Positions 27,588 through 39,585 of a stretch of 64,000 nt of DNA are shown here, one piece after another. The position numbers and the translations under genes were made by a program. The DNA comes from Tannerellaceae bacterium (GTDB lineage: Bacteria > Bacteroidota > Bacteroidia > Bacteroidales > Tannerellaceae). The notes under the pieces were generated by a model. The model ran no database searches. It was given only the letters and a program-made list of their open reading frames with translations, and was not told the DNA's origin. The stretch's first letter is position 1. Each line of letters starts with the position of its first letter. The DNA lies in NCBI GenBank assembly GCA_031257015.1, contig JAIRPK010000013.1, positions 1 through 64,000 on the forward strand, read 5' to 3'.

Positions 27588-28244
27588 TTATGTTCTGTTT
27601 GCCCATTTGGCTTTGCAGCTTTGTACAGAGCAGTTTTTTTTGTTTGCCAGCGATTCCCATGGGATTTCGCCAAGGAATATTCCGCATTTGGGGCATACAT
27701 AATCTATCTTGAACTGATCGGCAAGTTCCTGCAATTGCTGCGGGGCTTTTGCAGCTTGTTGGGCTCCCATGTAAATGCCAGCCGCCGGCGCACAAACGGC
27801 TATTGCCAGACATATCGCGCGGAAAATCATGCCTCCGCTACCGGAAAAGCTGATAACAAACCCGACTATTCCGGGCAATGCGAATGGGGCGGCTTGGAAT
27901 AGACGGGTGCGGAATGTGGTTGCTGACTGAATACGTACTTTCTGTGCAGTGTATTTTTCGTACACTTCCTTCAAGGCGGCAAATTCCTGAATATAATCAT
28001 TGTTGCTGTTTAGCGCTTCGGATATGTTCAGGGGGGATTTGCCCAACAGCACCGTGTCAGTACATGCTATGCGCTTTTTCAATATTTGTATGCCATTAAC
28101 AAAAGTTCCGTTCGTGGACGATAAATCTTCCAGAAACAGAGAACCGTTTTCATCGCGTTTCAGCAGTGCATGGTGGCGGCTTACGCTGGGGGCGTCAACA
28201 ACGAAATCGTTATCCTTCGCCTTCCCTATCTTTATCGTTAGCAT
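27588..28244 (-). CDS. FHA domain protein with membrane hairpin and C-terminal zinc ribbon
   Basis: A 218-residue protein. The N-terminal FHA domain (about 1-75) has all core residues: MLTIKIGKAKDNDFVV, SVSRHHALL, and LSSTNGTFVNG. A helical linker follows (EYIQEFAALKEVYEKY-like region), then two hydrophobic helices near 117-160 forming a membrane hairpin. A C-terminal ribbon closes with CPKCG and CSVQSC. The FHA domain and ribbon should both face the cytoplasm. The ATG at 28244 fits the domain start and overlaps the 3' end of the LytTR gene by 35 nt. A longer frame from 28292 would overlap by 83 nt and adds only non-conserved residues. Confidence 0.8.
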   Translation of the reverse strand: MLTIKIGKAKDNDFVVDAPSVSRHHALLKRDENGSLFLEDLSSTNGTFVNGIQILKKRIACTDTVLLGKSPLNISEALNSNNDYIQEFAALKEVYEKYTAQKVRIQSATTFRTRLFQAAPFALPGIVGFVISFSGSGGMIFRAICLAIAVCAPAAGIYMGAQQAAKAPQQLQELADQFKIDYVCPKCGIFLGEIPWESLANKKNCSVQSCKAKWANRT

Positions 28245-28638
28245 CGTTTTCTGGAGTATTATCAGTATCGGGCTTTCCCAGTTCCTTTTCAAAGGAATCT
28301 TTCAGCATCTTCAAAGGCTCTTTTGATATGATCAGTTCTTTGAGCTTATTGTCTGCAGTTGTGAGCAACAGTAAACGCTGCTTGGGCAAATTGATTTGCA
28401 GAATATGATTTTTGTTGATTATGTGGCTTTTGCCCACGCGAATCAGGATGTCTTGGCTTCCGGCAACTTGTTTCTCAAGTATCTCCTCTATCTTACCTAT
28501 ATTAATAGCGAATGTGAATTGTATTCCATCGGAGAGAATCAGCTTTGTGTAGTTCCTTTCAGCCTCGAAATAAAGAATTTGCCCGATCTTGATGCGTAGC
28601 AACTCGTCTCTAGTCTTAATTATAAGGTACCTGTCCAT
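28210..28638 (-). CDS. LytTR-domain DNA-binding protein
   Basis: A 142-residue protein made of one LytTR DNA-binding domain without a receiver domain: RDELLRIKIGQILYFEAERNYTKLIL, then IGKIEEIL and LIRVGKSHIINKNHILQI. An acidic and charged tail follows (TDNTPENDANDKDREGEG). Stand-alone LytTR proteins often control their own operons. It is the first gene of the FHA cluster, has its own promoter, and its 3' end overlaps the next gene. The target site is unknown. Confidence 0.85.
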   Translation of the reverse strand: MDRYLIIKTRDELLRIKIGQILYFEAERNYTKLILSDGIQFTFAINIGKIEEILEKQVAGSQDILIRVGKSHIINKNHILQINLPKQRLLLLTTADNKLKELIISKEPLKMLKDSFEKELGKPDTDNTPENDANDKDREGEG

Positions 28639-28670
28639 GTATTTCTAAGTTTTTAGATTTAATGTGAATG

Positions 28671-28678
28671 CAAAAATA
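28671..28678 (-). promoter_or_regulatory. -7 box of the FHA cluster promoter
   Basis: The minus strand reads TATTTTTG (TAnnTTTG), 33 nt upstream of the LytTR ATG at 28638. Confidence 0.55.
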
Positions 28679-28978
28679 ATTCTTTTTCTAAATCCTCAAA
28701 CAGCCGCATCAGGAGAGTTGTGCAGGAAGAAGCCTTGCTTATCGCTGCCTGGTTTTCAGCAGAGTCCAGGGAAAAAAGAGGCGCCCCTGCAACAGGAGCG
28801 CCTTCAGACAACCTAATCTTTTGCCTGTTCAGACAAAACTTCTATTATAACACAACAAAAATTAATTGCGCTGCAAATATATGCTCATATGTGCTTGCAA
28901 AAATTCATCATTCACAACGATTTTTTCATCATTTAATCCATCTGAAAATCTATTTTTTCATTCTCAACTAAATTCATT

Positions 28979-29131
28979 TCACGTCAAATCGACAGGAATG
29001 GTGAAAAATGTGGACGATCGACCTATGTTCAACTTTTCCAGCCATAACTGCAAAGCATCTGTCTGGTTTCCGCTATCGGTATGACAAGCGCTGCTCTGAT
29101 CGAGAATAGAACAATCTTCTGCCAGCGGCAT
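28979..29131 (-). pseudogene. Orphan coding-like fragment, 50 residues
   Basis: A minus-strand frame from ATG 29131 to TGA 28979 reads MPLAEDCSILDQSSA, then DALQLWLEKLNIGRSSTFF and TIPVDLT. Composition and amphipathic pattern look like the C-terminal end of a real protein. Upstream in the same frame a TAG follows within five codons, so the rest of the gene seems lost or frameshifted. I do not recognise the family. It could be chance. Confidence 0.3.
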
Positions 29132-29256
29132 ATCATGTGTAACAGTCTATACGCGCAGTTGTTGAAAATTGGATAAATCAACCGCCGCCATTTGTATTTT
29201 CCGCAAATTTTTCAATTCGCTTCGCCGGCAGTTATTTTATAATGATTCAGAATACG

Positions 29257-29406
29257 AAAGCGCTCAATGCACAGGGCAAATGAGCGCTTTATGATAAAAC
29301 GTAAACGAGTTAAGGGTTTTAATTTAAATTAAACAGTCGGTTAAAAATTTAGTCTTCATTAATGTTTCTTTCATTTGAATTTAATCTTTATTTCGATGCA
29401 AAGGTA
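29257..29406 (-). other. Possible short transcription unit
   Basis: On the minus strand a -7 box TACCTTTG (29399-29406) is followed by a 16-codon frame (29374-29324, MKETLMKTKFLTDCLI). A 10-bp perfect hairpin comes next (AAAGCGCTCA and TGAGCGCTTT at 29257-29290). Promoter, mini-frame and hairpin in order suggest a small RNA or a leader-peptide relic. No -33 box with normal spacing was found. Confidence 0.3.
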
Positions 29407-29662
29407 GGAGGATTATAGTCAATGATTATTTTCAAAATTTATATTTCGATTGGTTATTTCTTTAAAAAACAATTAAAAGAGTCATAATCTTTCGCCTGAA
29501 GATGTTCGCATTTTTTGTACGATTCTCCATTAAATTATCCATGGTTCCGACAACCCATTTACAACTTTAGCGTCAGTAGAAATACAAATACGAAATTCTC
29601 TTGAGAGAAAATGTCCTGCAACTCGCGGGATGTTTTTTCCGCAATAGAGAAACTGGCTGTTA

Positions 29663-29925
29663 GACTTTTGCATTATTGCAAATCGCTCATGTTCAAAACA
29701 TGAAGCTTTTGCATCATTGCAAATCGTCCATGTTCAAAACATGAGGCTTTTGCATCGTTACAAATCGTCCATGTTCAAAACATGAAGCTTTTGCATCATT
29801 GCAAATCGTTCATGTTCAAAACATGGAGCTTTCGCATCGTTGCAAATTGCTCCTGTTCAAAACATGAGGCTTTTGCATCATTGCAAATCGTCCATGTTCA
29901 AAACATGGAGCTTTTGCATCGTTGC
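29663..29925 (-). repeat. 41-bp double-palindrome array, copy 2
   Basis: In reverse orientation, six full 41-bp units start at 29680, 29721, 29762, 29803, 29844 and 29885, plus one partial. Unlike copy 1, most CATGTT-TTG-AACATG dyads are intact here, so the two arrays have diverged unit by unit although their flanks are almost identical. Confidence 0.95.
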
Positions 29926-30107
29926 AAAAAACGCCGGTCCAAGAAATACAGAAACAGGAGAAGACGCTTTTCCCTTCGCTTCAATCTGATTTCAGCATTA
30001 ATAACCTTAACCTTGTTTATAAATGATTTTTTGAAGAGGATGAATGTTTTTTTACAGATACTTGGAACAGTGCAGAGATTATTAAAAAGTAGTCATTTAA
30101 ACGTACA
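29663..30107 (-). repeat. 445-bp inverted repeat, right copy
   Basis: The reverse complement of 19882-20326. It brackets 10.2 kb with the left copy. Both array copy number and total length match. Similarity ends at the centre of the dyad seen in the left copy, and at the last partial array unit on the other side. Confidence 0.92.
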
Positions 30108-30393
30108 TTTTAAGGCTAAAGCGACACTGTATGGCCTGTTCATATCGTTCAGAATGTCGGGGAAATATGACGGCTGAACTTGAACATAATCAGAAAAGCA
30201 CAAAGAGTTCCGGGTTGCAATTTTCGAGCCTTCAAACCCTCGTGTCGCTCTCTTTTTCATGCAGATAAACGAATTATGCCCTTGATTGCTTCCTTCTCCA
30301 CGGCGAGCGCTAAGCAAAATCCCCTGTTTCCGGCTGGCAATTCTCCATTCGGAGCAAAAAATCGTCCCTCCCCCCTCTTTGTGCGAATTTTCA

Positions 30394-30401
30394 TACTTTT
30401 G
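30394..30401 (+). promoter_or_regulatory. -7 box of the acyl-CoA synthetase-ligA operon
   Basis: TACTTTTG (TAnnTTTG) places the transcription start near 30406. This excludes a GTG-initiated frame at 30401 and supports the ATG at 30425. Confidence 0.6.
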
Positions 30402-30424
30402 TGAGAACAATAAAAATTAGTAAT

Positions 30425-34613
<4,189 letters not shown>

Positions 34614-34618
34614 ATCCT

Positions 34619-34626
34619 TACATTTG
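34619..34626 (+). promoter_or_regulatory. -7 box of dapA
   Basis: TACATTTG (TAnnTTTG) begins 6 bp after the preceding stop and gives a leader of about 32 nt to the ATG at 34663. Confidence 0.6.
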
Positions 34627-34662
34627 CTCGCAAAAATAGAATATACACGTATTTAAATCCTT

Positions 34663-35556
34663 ATGATAGAGATAGATTTGAAAGGAATGGGAGTAGCTCT
34701 CATCACTCCGTTTAAAGATGACGAAAGCGTAGATTATGAAACGCTGGGCAAACTTGTCGATTTTCAAGTACAGAATGGAACAGACTACCTGGTAGTTCTT
34801 GGCACCACGTCTGAAAGTCCCACGCTGACCGATAGCGAAAAGGACAAAATAGTAGAACTAGTCGTCGCCAAAGTGCGCCAACGTATCCCCATCGTCTTAG
34901 GTGTAGGTGGAAATTGTACCTGCTCAGTCACGAACAAGCTCGAAAAAGGGAATTTTGAAGGTATAGACGCCATCCTTTCCGTCGTCCCCTACTACAACAA
35001 GCCGTCCCAGGAAGGCCTTTACCATCATTACAAAGCCATATCCGAATCTACCTCACTCCCCATCGTTCTTTACAACGTTCCAGGTCGAACGGGCGTTAAC
35101 ATGTCTGCCGAAACCACATTGCGAATAGCCCGCGATTGCCGAAATGTTATAGCCGTTAAGGAAGCATCTGGAAATATTGTTCAAATGGATGATATAATTA
35201 AGAACAAGCCTGCCGATTTCAACGTTATCTCCGGTGACGACGGGATAACCTTTCCGTTGATCACGCTAGGCGCAATCGGCGTGATTTCTGTGATAGGCAA
35301 CGCCTTTCCTCGTGAATTTAGCCGGATGGTACGTCTTGCACTGGTAGGTGACTATGCCGGTGCCCGTACTATTCACCACAGCTTCACTGAATTGTTCGAC
35401 CTTTTATTTGTTGACGGAAATCCGGCAGGCGTTAAAAGTATGCTGAACGCCATGGGGTATATAGAGAACAAGCTACGATTGCCGTTAGTTCCCACACGCA
35501 TAACCACATTTGAGAAAATCCGTAACGTGCTTCGCGAATTGAGAATTCGCTGTTGA
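34663..35556 (+). CDS. dapA: 4-hydroxy-tetrahydrodipicolinate synthase
   Basis: A 297-residue TIM-barrel enzyme that condenses pyruvate with aspartate semialdehyde in the lysine and diaminopimelate pathway. GTTSESPTL (about 47) binds the pyruvate carboxylate, and PYYNKPSQ is near 110. The catalytic Tyr lies in LYNVPGRTG (about 137), and the Schiff-base Lys in VKEASGN (about 166). Start and length are normal. It is monocistronic, with its own promoter and a hairpin before the convergent CCA-adding gene. Confidence 0.95.
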   Translation: MIEIDLKGMGVALITPFKDDESVDYETLGKLVDFQVQNGTDYLVVLGTTSESPTLTDSEKDKIVELVVAKVRQRIPIVLGVGGNCTCSVTNKLEKGNFEGIDAILSVVPYYNKPSQEGLYHHYKAISESTSLPIVLYNVPGRTGVNMSAETTLRIARDCRNVIAVKEASGNIVQMDDIIKNKPADFNVISGDDGITFPLITLGAIGVISVIGNAFPREFSRMVRLALVGDYAGARTIHHSFTELFDLLFVDGNPAGVKSMLNAMGYIENKLRLPLVPTRITTFEKIRNVLRELRIRC

Positions 35557-35787
35557 GTTACACTCAAGGAGAAAAACTGCTTTCTGGTCATCCCATATTT
35601 TTTATCCCTCAAAATGGTAAACAACGAGGTCATATAATGATCGTCTGATGGATGATGTAAAAAAGTTTATTGTTTATCCAGCAAAAATAGAATTATTGCA
35701 CAAACAGCTATTAACAGAAACGAAAAGGCGGTAAGGCAGCATTTGCTTTTCAACAAGCTCACAGGACTTCAAACGAGACGTCCCCGC

Positions 35788-35904
35788 TCCTCTTAGCATG
35801 ACTTTCGGGACATCAAACTGCCGGAGAAAAACTTTAGTCTGTATCGCAGGTCTCCAAAATCAGAAGAAATGTTAGCCTGTTTATCCCGAACCAAGCTAAG
35901 AGGA
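35788..35904. other. Nested inverted repeats, possible structured RNA
   Basis: Outer arms TCCTCTTAGC (35788-35797) and GCTAAGAGGA (35895-35904) are perfect. Inner arms TTCGGGA (35804-35810) and TCCCGAA (35884-35890) are also perfect, and a further GGAGA/TCTCC pair lies inside (35823-35855). Three collinear stems in 117 bp suggest a folded RNA or a remnant of mobile DNA. No known RNA family was recognised. Confidence 0.35.
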
Positions 35905-35929
35905 CTCACAAATCTGCAAACCACGCAAA

Positions 35930-35969
35930 CAAAGTAAAGTTCCCCGTGATAAGGGCTGACTTTACTTTG
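35930..35969. terminator. Hairpin between converging genes
   Basis: CAAAGTAAAGT (35930-35940) pairs perfectly with ACTTTACTTTG (35959-35969). The position between two convergent genes suits a bidirectional terminator, though no long T tract follows. Confidence 0.5.
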
Positions 35970-36032
35970 CGATTAAGAGCCACAAGCCAAATCTGTTCCG
36001 GTTCCGATTCCGATTTTCTGAACAATGAGCCG

Positions 36033-37466
36033 TCAGATTATTCCTAACTCTTTAGCTCTCTCTAACATGAAGGCATGAGCAGCTTCGTATTCATTGGGAA
36101 TGACACCGTCGAGGATAGCGTTTTTTATGGCGCTTTTAAGTTCGCCGACGGGTCGGGAGGGGGTAAGGTTGAAGGTTTGCATGATTTCTTCACCGGATAT
36201 GGGTGGCTGGAAGTTTCTTATGCTGTCGCGGACTTCGAGGTCAGCGAGTTTTTCACGCACGCGGCGGAAATTGTCGAGGTATCTCCGGACTTTGTTGGGA
36301 TTTTTGCTGGTTATGTCGGCTTCGCAAAGGAGCATGAGGTCGTCAATGTCCTCGCCGGCGTCGAAGAGGAGGCGTCGGATGGCGGAGTCGGTAACTTCGT
36401 CGTCGGAGATGCAGATGGGGCGCATGTGGAGCATGACCATTTTCTGGACGTACTTCATTTTTTCGTTCATGGGGAATTTCATTTTTCTGAATATGCCCGG
36501 GATCATTTTTTCGCCGATGAAGTTGTGGTTGTGGAATGTCCATCCGAGGCGGTTGTCCCATCGTTTGGTGGCGGGCTTGGCTATGTCGTGAAAGAGTGCG
36601 CTCCAGCGCAGCCAGAGGTTGTCGGTGTGTGGAGAGAGGCGGTCGAGCACCATGAGGGTGTGGTTGAAATTGTCCTTATGTCCGATTCCTTCTTTTGCTT
36701 CTATGCCTTTGAGTGCGCTTAGTTCGGGGAAGATGAGGGGGAGGAGTTCGAGTTTGTCGAGCAGTTCGAAGCCGATGGATGGTTTGGGGGAGAGGACGAT
36801 TTTGTTGAGTTCGTCGATGATGCGTTCTTTGGAGATGATGGAGATGCGTTCTTTGTTTCGTCGGATTGCGTCGAAGGTTTCTGGTTCGATATAGAAGCCG
36901 AGTTGGGAGGCGAATCGTACTGCGCGCATCATGCGTAGAGGGTCGTCGCTGAAGGTTATGTCGGGGTCGAGTGGGGTGCGTATGGTTTGTGTATGGATGT
37001 CGTCGAGGCCGTTGAAGGCGTCGATGAGTTGTCCGTAGTTTTCTCCTTTATTGAGGCTGATGGCCATGGCGTTGATGGTGAAGTCGCGTCGGTTGAGGTC
37101 GTCTTGCAGTGAGCCATTTTCGATTATGGGTTTGCGGCTGTCGCTTCGGTAGGATTCTTTTCGTGCGCCGACAAATTCGAGTTCCCATTCGTCGTTTTTG
37201 ACTTGTGCTGTTCCAAAGTTGGCGAAGACGGAGAGGTAGGTGTTACGTCCCATTTTTGAGGCAACAAGGTTTGCCAGTTCTATTCCGCTTCCGACGGTTA
37301 CGATGTCGATGTCCTTGGATTCGCGATGGAGGAAGATGTCTCTTACGTACCCACCAATCACGTAAGTAGCCGCTTGCAGTTTTTGCGCTGCCTCGGCTAC
37401 CAGATGAAATGGGTGGGCATCGACTTTCGCCCTTATGTATTCATAGTCTTCTTCTTCGATGTGCAT
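36033..37466 (-). CDS. CCA-adding/poly(A) polymerase-type nucleotidyltransferase with HD domain
   Basis: A 477-residue class II nucleotidyltransferase. The head has [20 protein letters not shown] (about 37-56) with the catalytic DxD in [16 protein letters not shown] is near 126. The RNA and nucleotide-binding body follows ([13 protein letters not shown]). An HD domain ([11 protein letters not shown], then ALFHDIAKP) follows at about 265-300. The HD-containing type in Bacteroidota is usually the CCA tRNA nucleotidyltransferase; poly(A) polymerase is the alternative. It follows the DUF262 gene by 44 nt in the same direction. Confidence 0.85.
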   Translation of the reverse strand: MHIEEEDYEYIRAKVDAHPFHLVAEAAQKLQAATYVIGGYVRDIFLHRESKDIDIVTVGSGIELANLVASKMGRNTYLSVFANFGTAQVKNDEWELEFVGARKESYRSDSRKPIIENGSLQDDLNRRDFTINAMAISLNKGENYGQLIDAFNGLDDIHTQTIRTPLDPDITFSDDPLRMMRAVRFASQLGFYIEPETFDAIRRNKERISIISKERIIDELNKIVLSPKPSIGFELLDKLELLPLIFPELSALKGIEAKEGIGHKDNFNHTLMVLDRLSPHTDNLWLRWSALFHDIAKPATKRWDNRLGWTFHNHNFIGEKMIPGIFRKMKFPMNEKMKYVQKMVMLHMRPICISDDEVTDSAIRRLLFDAGEDIDDLMLLCEADITSKNPNKVRRYLDNFRRVREKLADLEVRDSIRNFQPPISGEEIMQTFNLTPSRPVGELKSAIKNAILDGVIPNEYEAAHAFMLERAKELGII

Positions 37467-37510
37467 TATAAGTTTATTGTTGTTATTCTATATTTGGTTG
37501 TTTTAAATGA

Positions 37511-39583
37511 TTATTCGGATGAGTTATCCTTGTATTTTATTGTTAATTCATCTTCAAGTGCGAAATATTCAAGTGTGGTTTTTATTTTTTCAAATTTATC
37601 AGAACTGCTTGTATTTGTCAGGATGAAATAGGTATCATTTAATTTGGCATAATTTCTATTATTATAGACTGTTTCGTTTTTGCTAATCTTTATTTTTTTT
37701 CCGATTTCGCTATCAATAAATATAGTAAACCTTTCCGGTTGTGAATCAAAAAGCATTTGCATAATACTAATATAAAATTCAGACATGCTTAATGGATTAA
37801 TTCTTTGTCCCAAAAATATTGCGTATTCAATTTTCTTGTTTGTCGGGTCTTCGGCATCAAAGATATTTATGTCTTCATTCTCACAATTATTTCCAATAAT
37901 AATATCGGGATAAGACCAGACTTTCAAAAAGCGCTCTGTAATTATTTTTGCTCGCTTAGTAATTTCTTCTTTATTCCAGGCGTCTTTAGCTTTCAAATCG
38001 CGGTTTAGCCAAAGTCGGCTGAATTTGTATCCCTGTTCCTTGTCTTCAAAATTCATATCCCGTTTTTCAACGAATGGTTTATTGGCAAGTTTTCCATTAT
38101 TTCCGGACAATGTAATATTTCCGACAGTGTGCAAATAATTTTCCTTGATAAAATTATATTCCTCGTTGCCTAATTCTTCTTTCCATTTAGGATCTGGATT
38201 TTGGGGGAAGATATGTTCTATTGTGAGATTTTCAATAGAGACCAATTCTTTGTTGTCAAAATTTTCGAGTCTTTCTAATAAGTAAATTCGGTTTTTAGAT
38301 TTAATATTATAGACATCTTTATCCTTTAACAAATTAGTTATTTCATTATTCTTGGGAAATCGCGCTGCTCCGAATCGTGATACTAATGATTTTTGAATAG
38401 AATATAAGTAGTTTTCCGGGGCAACCTTCTCGTATAAACTCATGAATATCTTATTCAAGGCATTTGTAGGCAAGCCAACAATAAACCGTCGCCAGACGAA
38501 TGACTGAATCAGCTCCAGAACGGCAATAAATGTGTCTTTATCAATAATTCTGTTCTCGTAATCCTCATACACCTTCATTAAAAAGGGATATGCAACATTG
38601 ATTTCCAACTGATGGATGTATAATAATTGCCGCCTTATTTCTTTATCAGTTTCATGTTCGGGATTGAGCAATCTATTATAGAATTTTGCAAGGGATTTCA
38701 ACTCCGAAAGCATAGTTTCCAAGTCTTTCAATGTTGTTGTAGGATATTTAGATTTGAAAATTGAATAAACATCCTTTTTATTGGGAATTTCTTTATTTTT
38801 AAGAGTGAGAAAATCGCGAATGAAATCCGATATTTTAGGTGTAATACCATCTTTAGCTAAGGTCTCTATTACTTCCCAATAGTTTTGATAGATTTTATTT
38901 TGATCATGTCGTTTTAAATCCATCAAAATATAATTTCTGATTAAATCTGCTTGAGATAAATCCAGTCCTGTGGAATTTAAACTTTCGAAAATTCGCTGGG
39001 CATTATCTTTGGTTCTGTCAAGAGCAATATCAATAAATACTAATTTTGCCAAACCTTTCCACACTGATTCGTAATTTGATTCATTGATTTCATTCTTGAA
39101 AAGAATATAGTTTTCTATAACATGTGAATACCCCTGGAAATCGGCAGGTTTTTCCGAGTTAAGAATATGCCTGAAAGCCTTTAAGTTATTTTCGGTTGGC
39201 TTTAATTTTAGCTTTTCTGTTTCGGAAGCAAATTCATTAATCAGATATTTCTTATGTATTTGATTTGCGCGATTTATGTCGTTTATTTGCAGAGCAAACT
39301 GGTACAATGATATATATATAAGAGTAATTGTTGTTAATCTCTGTTGTCCATCAATGATTATGAGTTCGTTTAATTCTGTAGCAGAATATACATCGTCATG
39401 TACATAAACAATACTGCCAATAAAGTGAGCGTTTCCCTCGCTTTCTCCAATCCAGATAATATCATTCAGCAGTTGCTGACATTCCCTGCGCGTCCAATCG
39501 TAATTTCGCTGATAGACAGGAATAACAAAAGCCGTATCACTTGTAGCTAAAAAACGATCGATTCTTGTTTCGCTAGCTCTCAT
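37511..39583 (-). CDS. DUF262/DUF1524 (GmrSD-like) nuclease
   Basis: A 690-residue fused protein. The N-terminal DUF262 domain has FVIPVYQRNYDWTRRE (about 20-35) and IIDGQQRLTTITL (about 75-87), a ParB-like NTP-using core. The DUF1524 domain has a His-Me finger with TIEHIFPQNPDPKW (about 455) and YLHTVGNITLS. GmrSD-type proteins are type IV restriction enzymes that cut modified phage DNA, and solitary fused versions are common in defence islands. A C-terminal region of about 100 residues is not recognised. Base composition is visibly AT-richer than both neighbours. The ATG comes 2 nt after the pepD stop. This suggests a transferred gene that sits neatly in a housekeeping operon. Confidence 0.85.
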   Translation of the reverse strand: MRASETRIDRFLATSDTAFVIPVYQRNYDWTRRECQQLLNDIIWIGESEGNAHFIGSIVYVHDDVYSATELNELIIIDGQQRLTTITLIYISLYQFALQINDINRANQIHKKYLINEFASETEKLKLKPTENNLKAFRHILNSEKPADFQGYSHVIENYILFKNEINESNYESVWKGLAKLVFIDIALDRTKDNAQRIFESLNSTGLDLSQADLIRNYILMDLKRHDQNKIYQNYWEVIETLAKDGITPKISDFIRDFLTLKNKEIPNKKDVYSIFKSKYPTTTLKDLETMLSELKSLAKFYNRLLNPEHETDKEIRRQLLYIHQLEINVAYPFLMKVYEDYENRIIDKDTFIAVLELIQSFVWRRFIVGLPTNALNKIFMSLYEKVAPENYLYSIQKSLVSRFGAARFPKNNEITNLLKDKDVYNIKSKNRIYLLERLENFDNKELVSIENLTIEHIFPQNPDPKWKEELGNEEYNFIKENYLHTVGNITLSGNNGKLANKPFVEKRDMNFEDKEQGYKFSRLWLNRDLKAKDAWNKEEITKRAKIITERFLKVWSYPDIIIGNNCENEDINIFDAEDPTNKKIEYAIFLGQRINPLSMSEFYISIMQMLFDSQPERFTIFIDSEIGKKIKISKNETVYNNRNYAKLNDTYFILTNTSSSDKFEKIKTTLEYFALEDELTIKYKDNSSE

Positions 39584-39585
39584 TA

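Larger units (their letters stand above)
35557..36032. other. Intergenic region with nested inverted repeats
   Basis: 476 bp between convergent dapA and the CCA-adding gene, with no protein-coding gene recognised. It contains a nested inverted-repeat structure (35788-35904) and a hairpin (35930-35969). Confidence 0.5.

Noticed and set aside
19882..30107. Composite transposon
   Set aside because: The terminal repeats have no transposase frame, and no target-site duplication was seen. They are better described as array-bearing inverted repeats.
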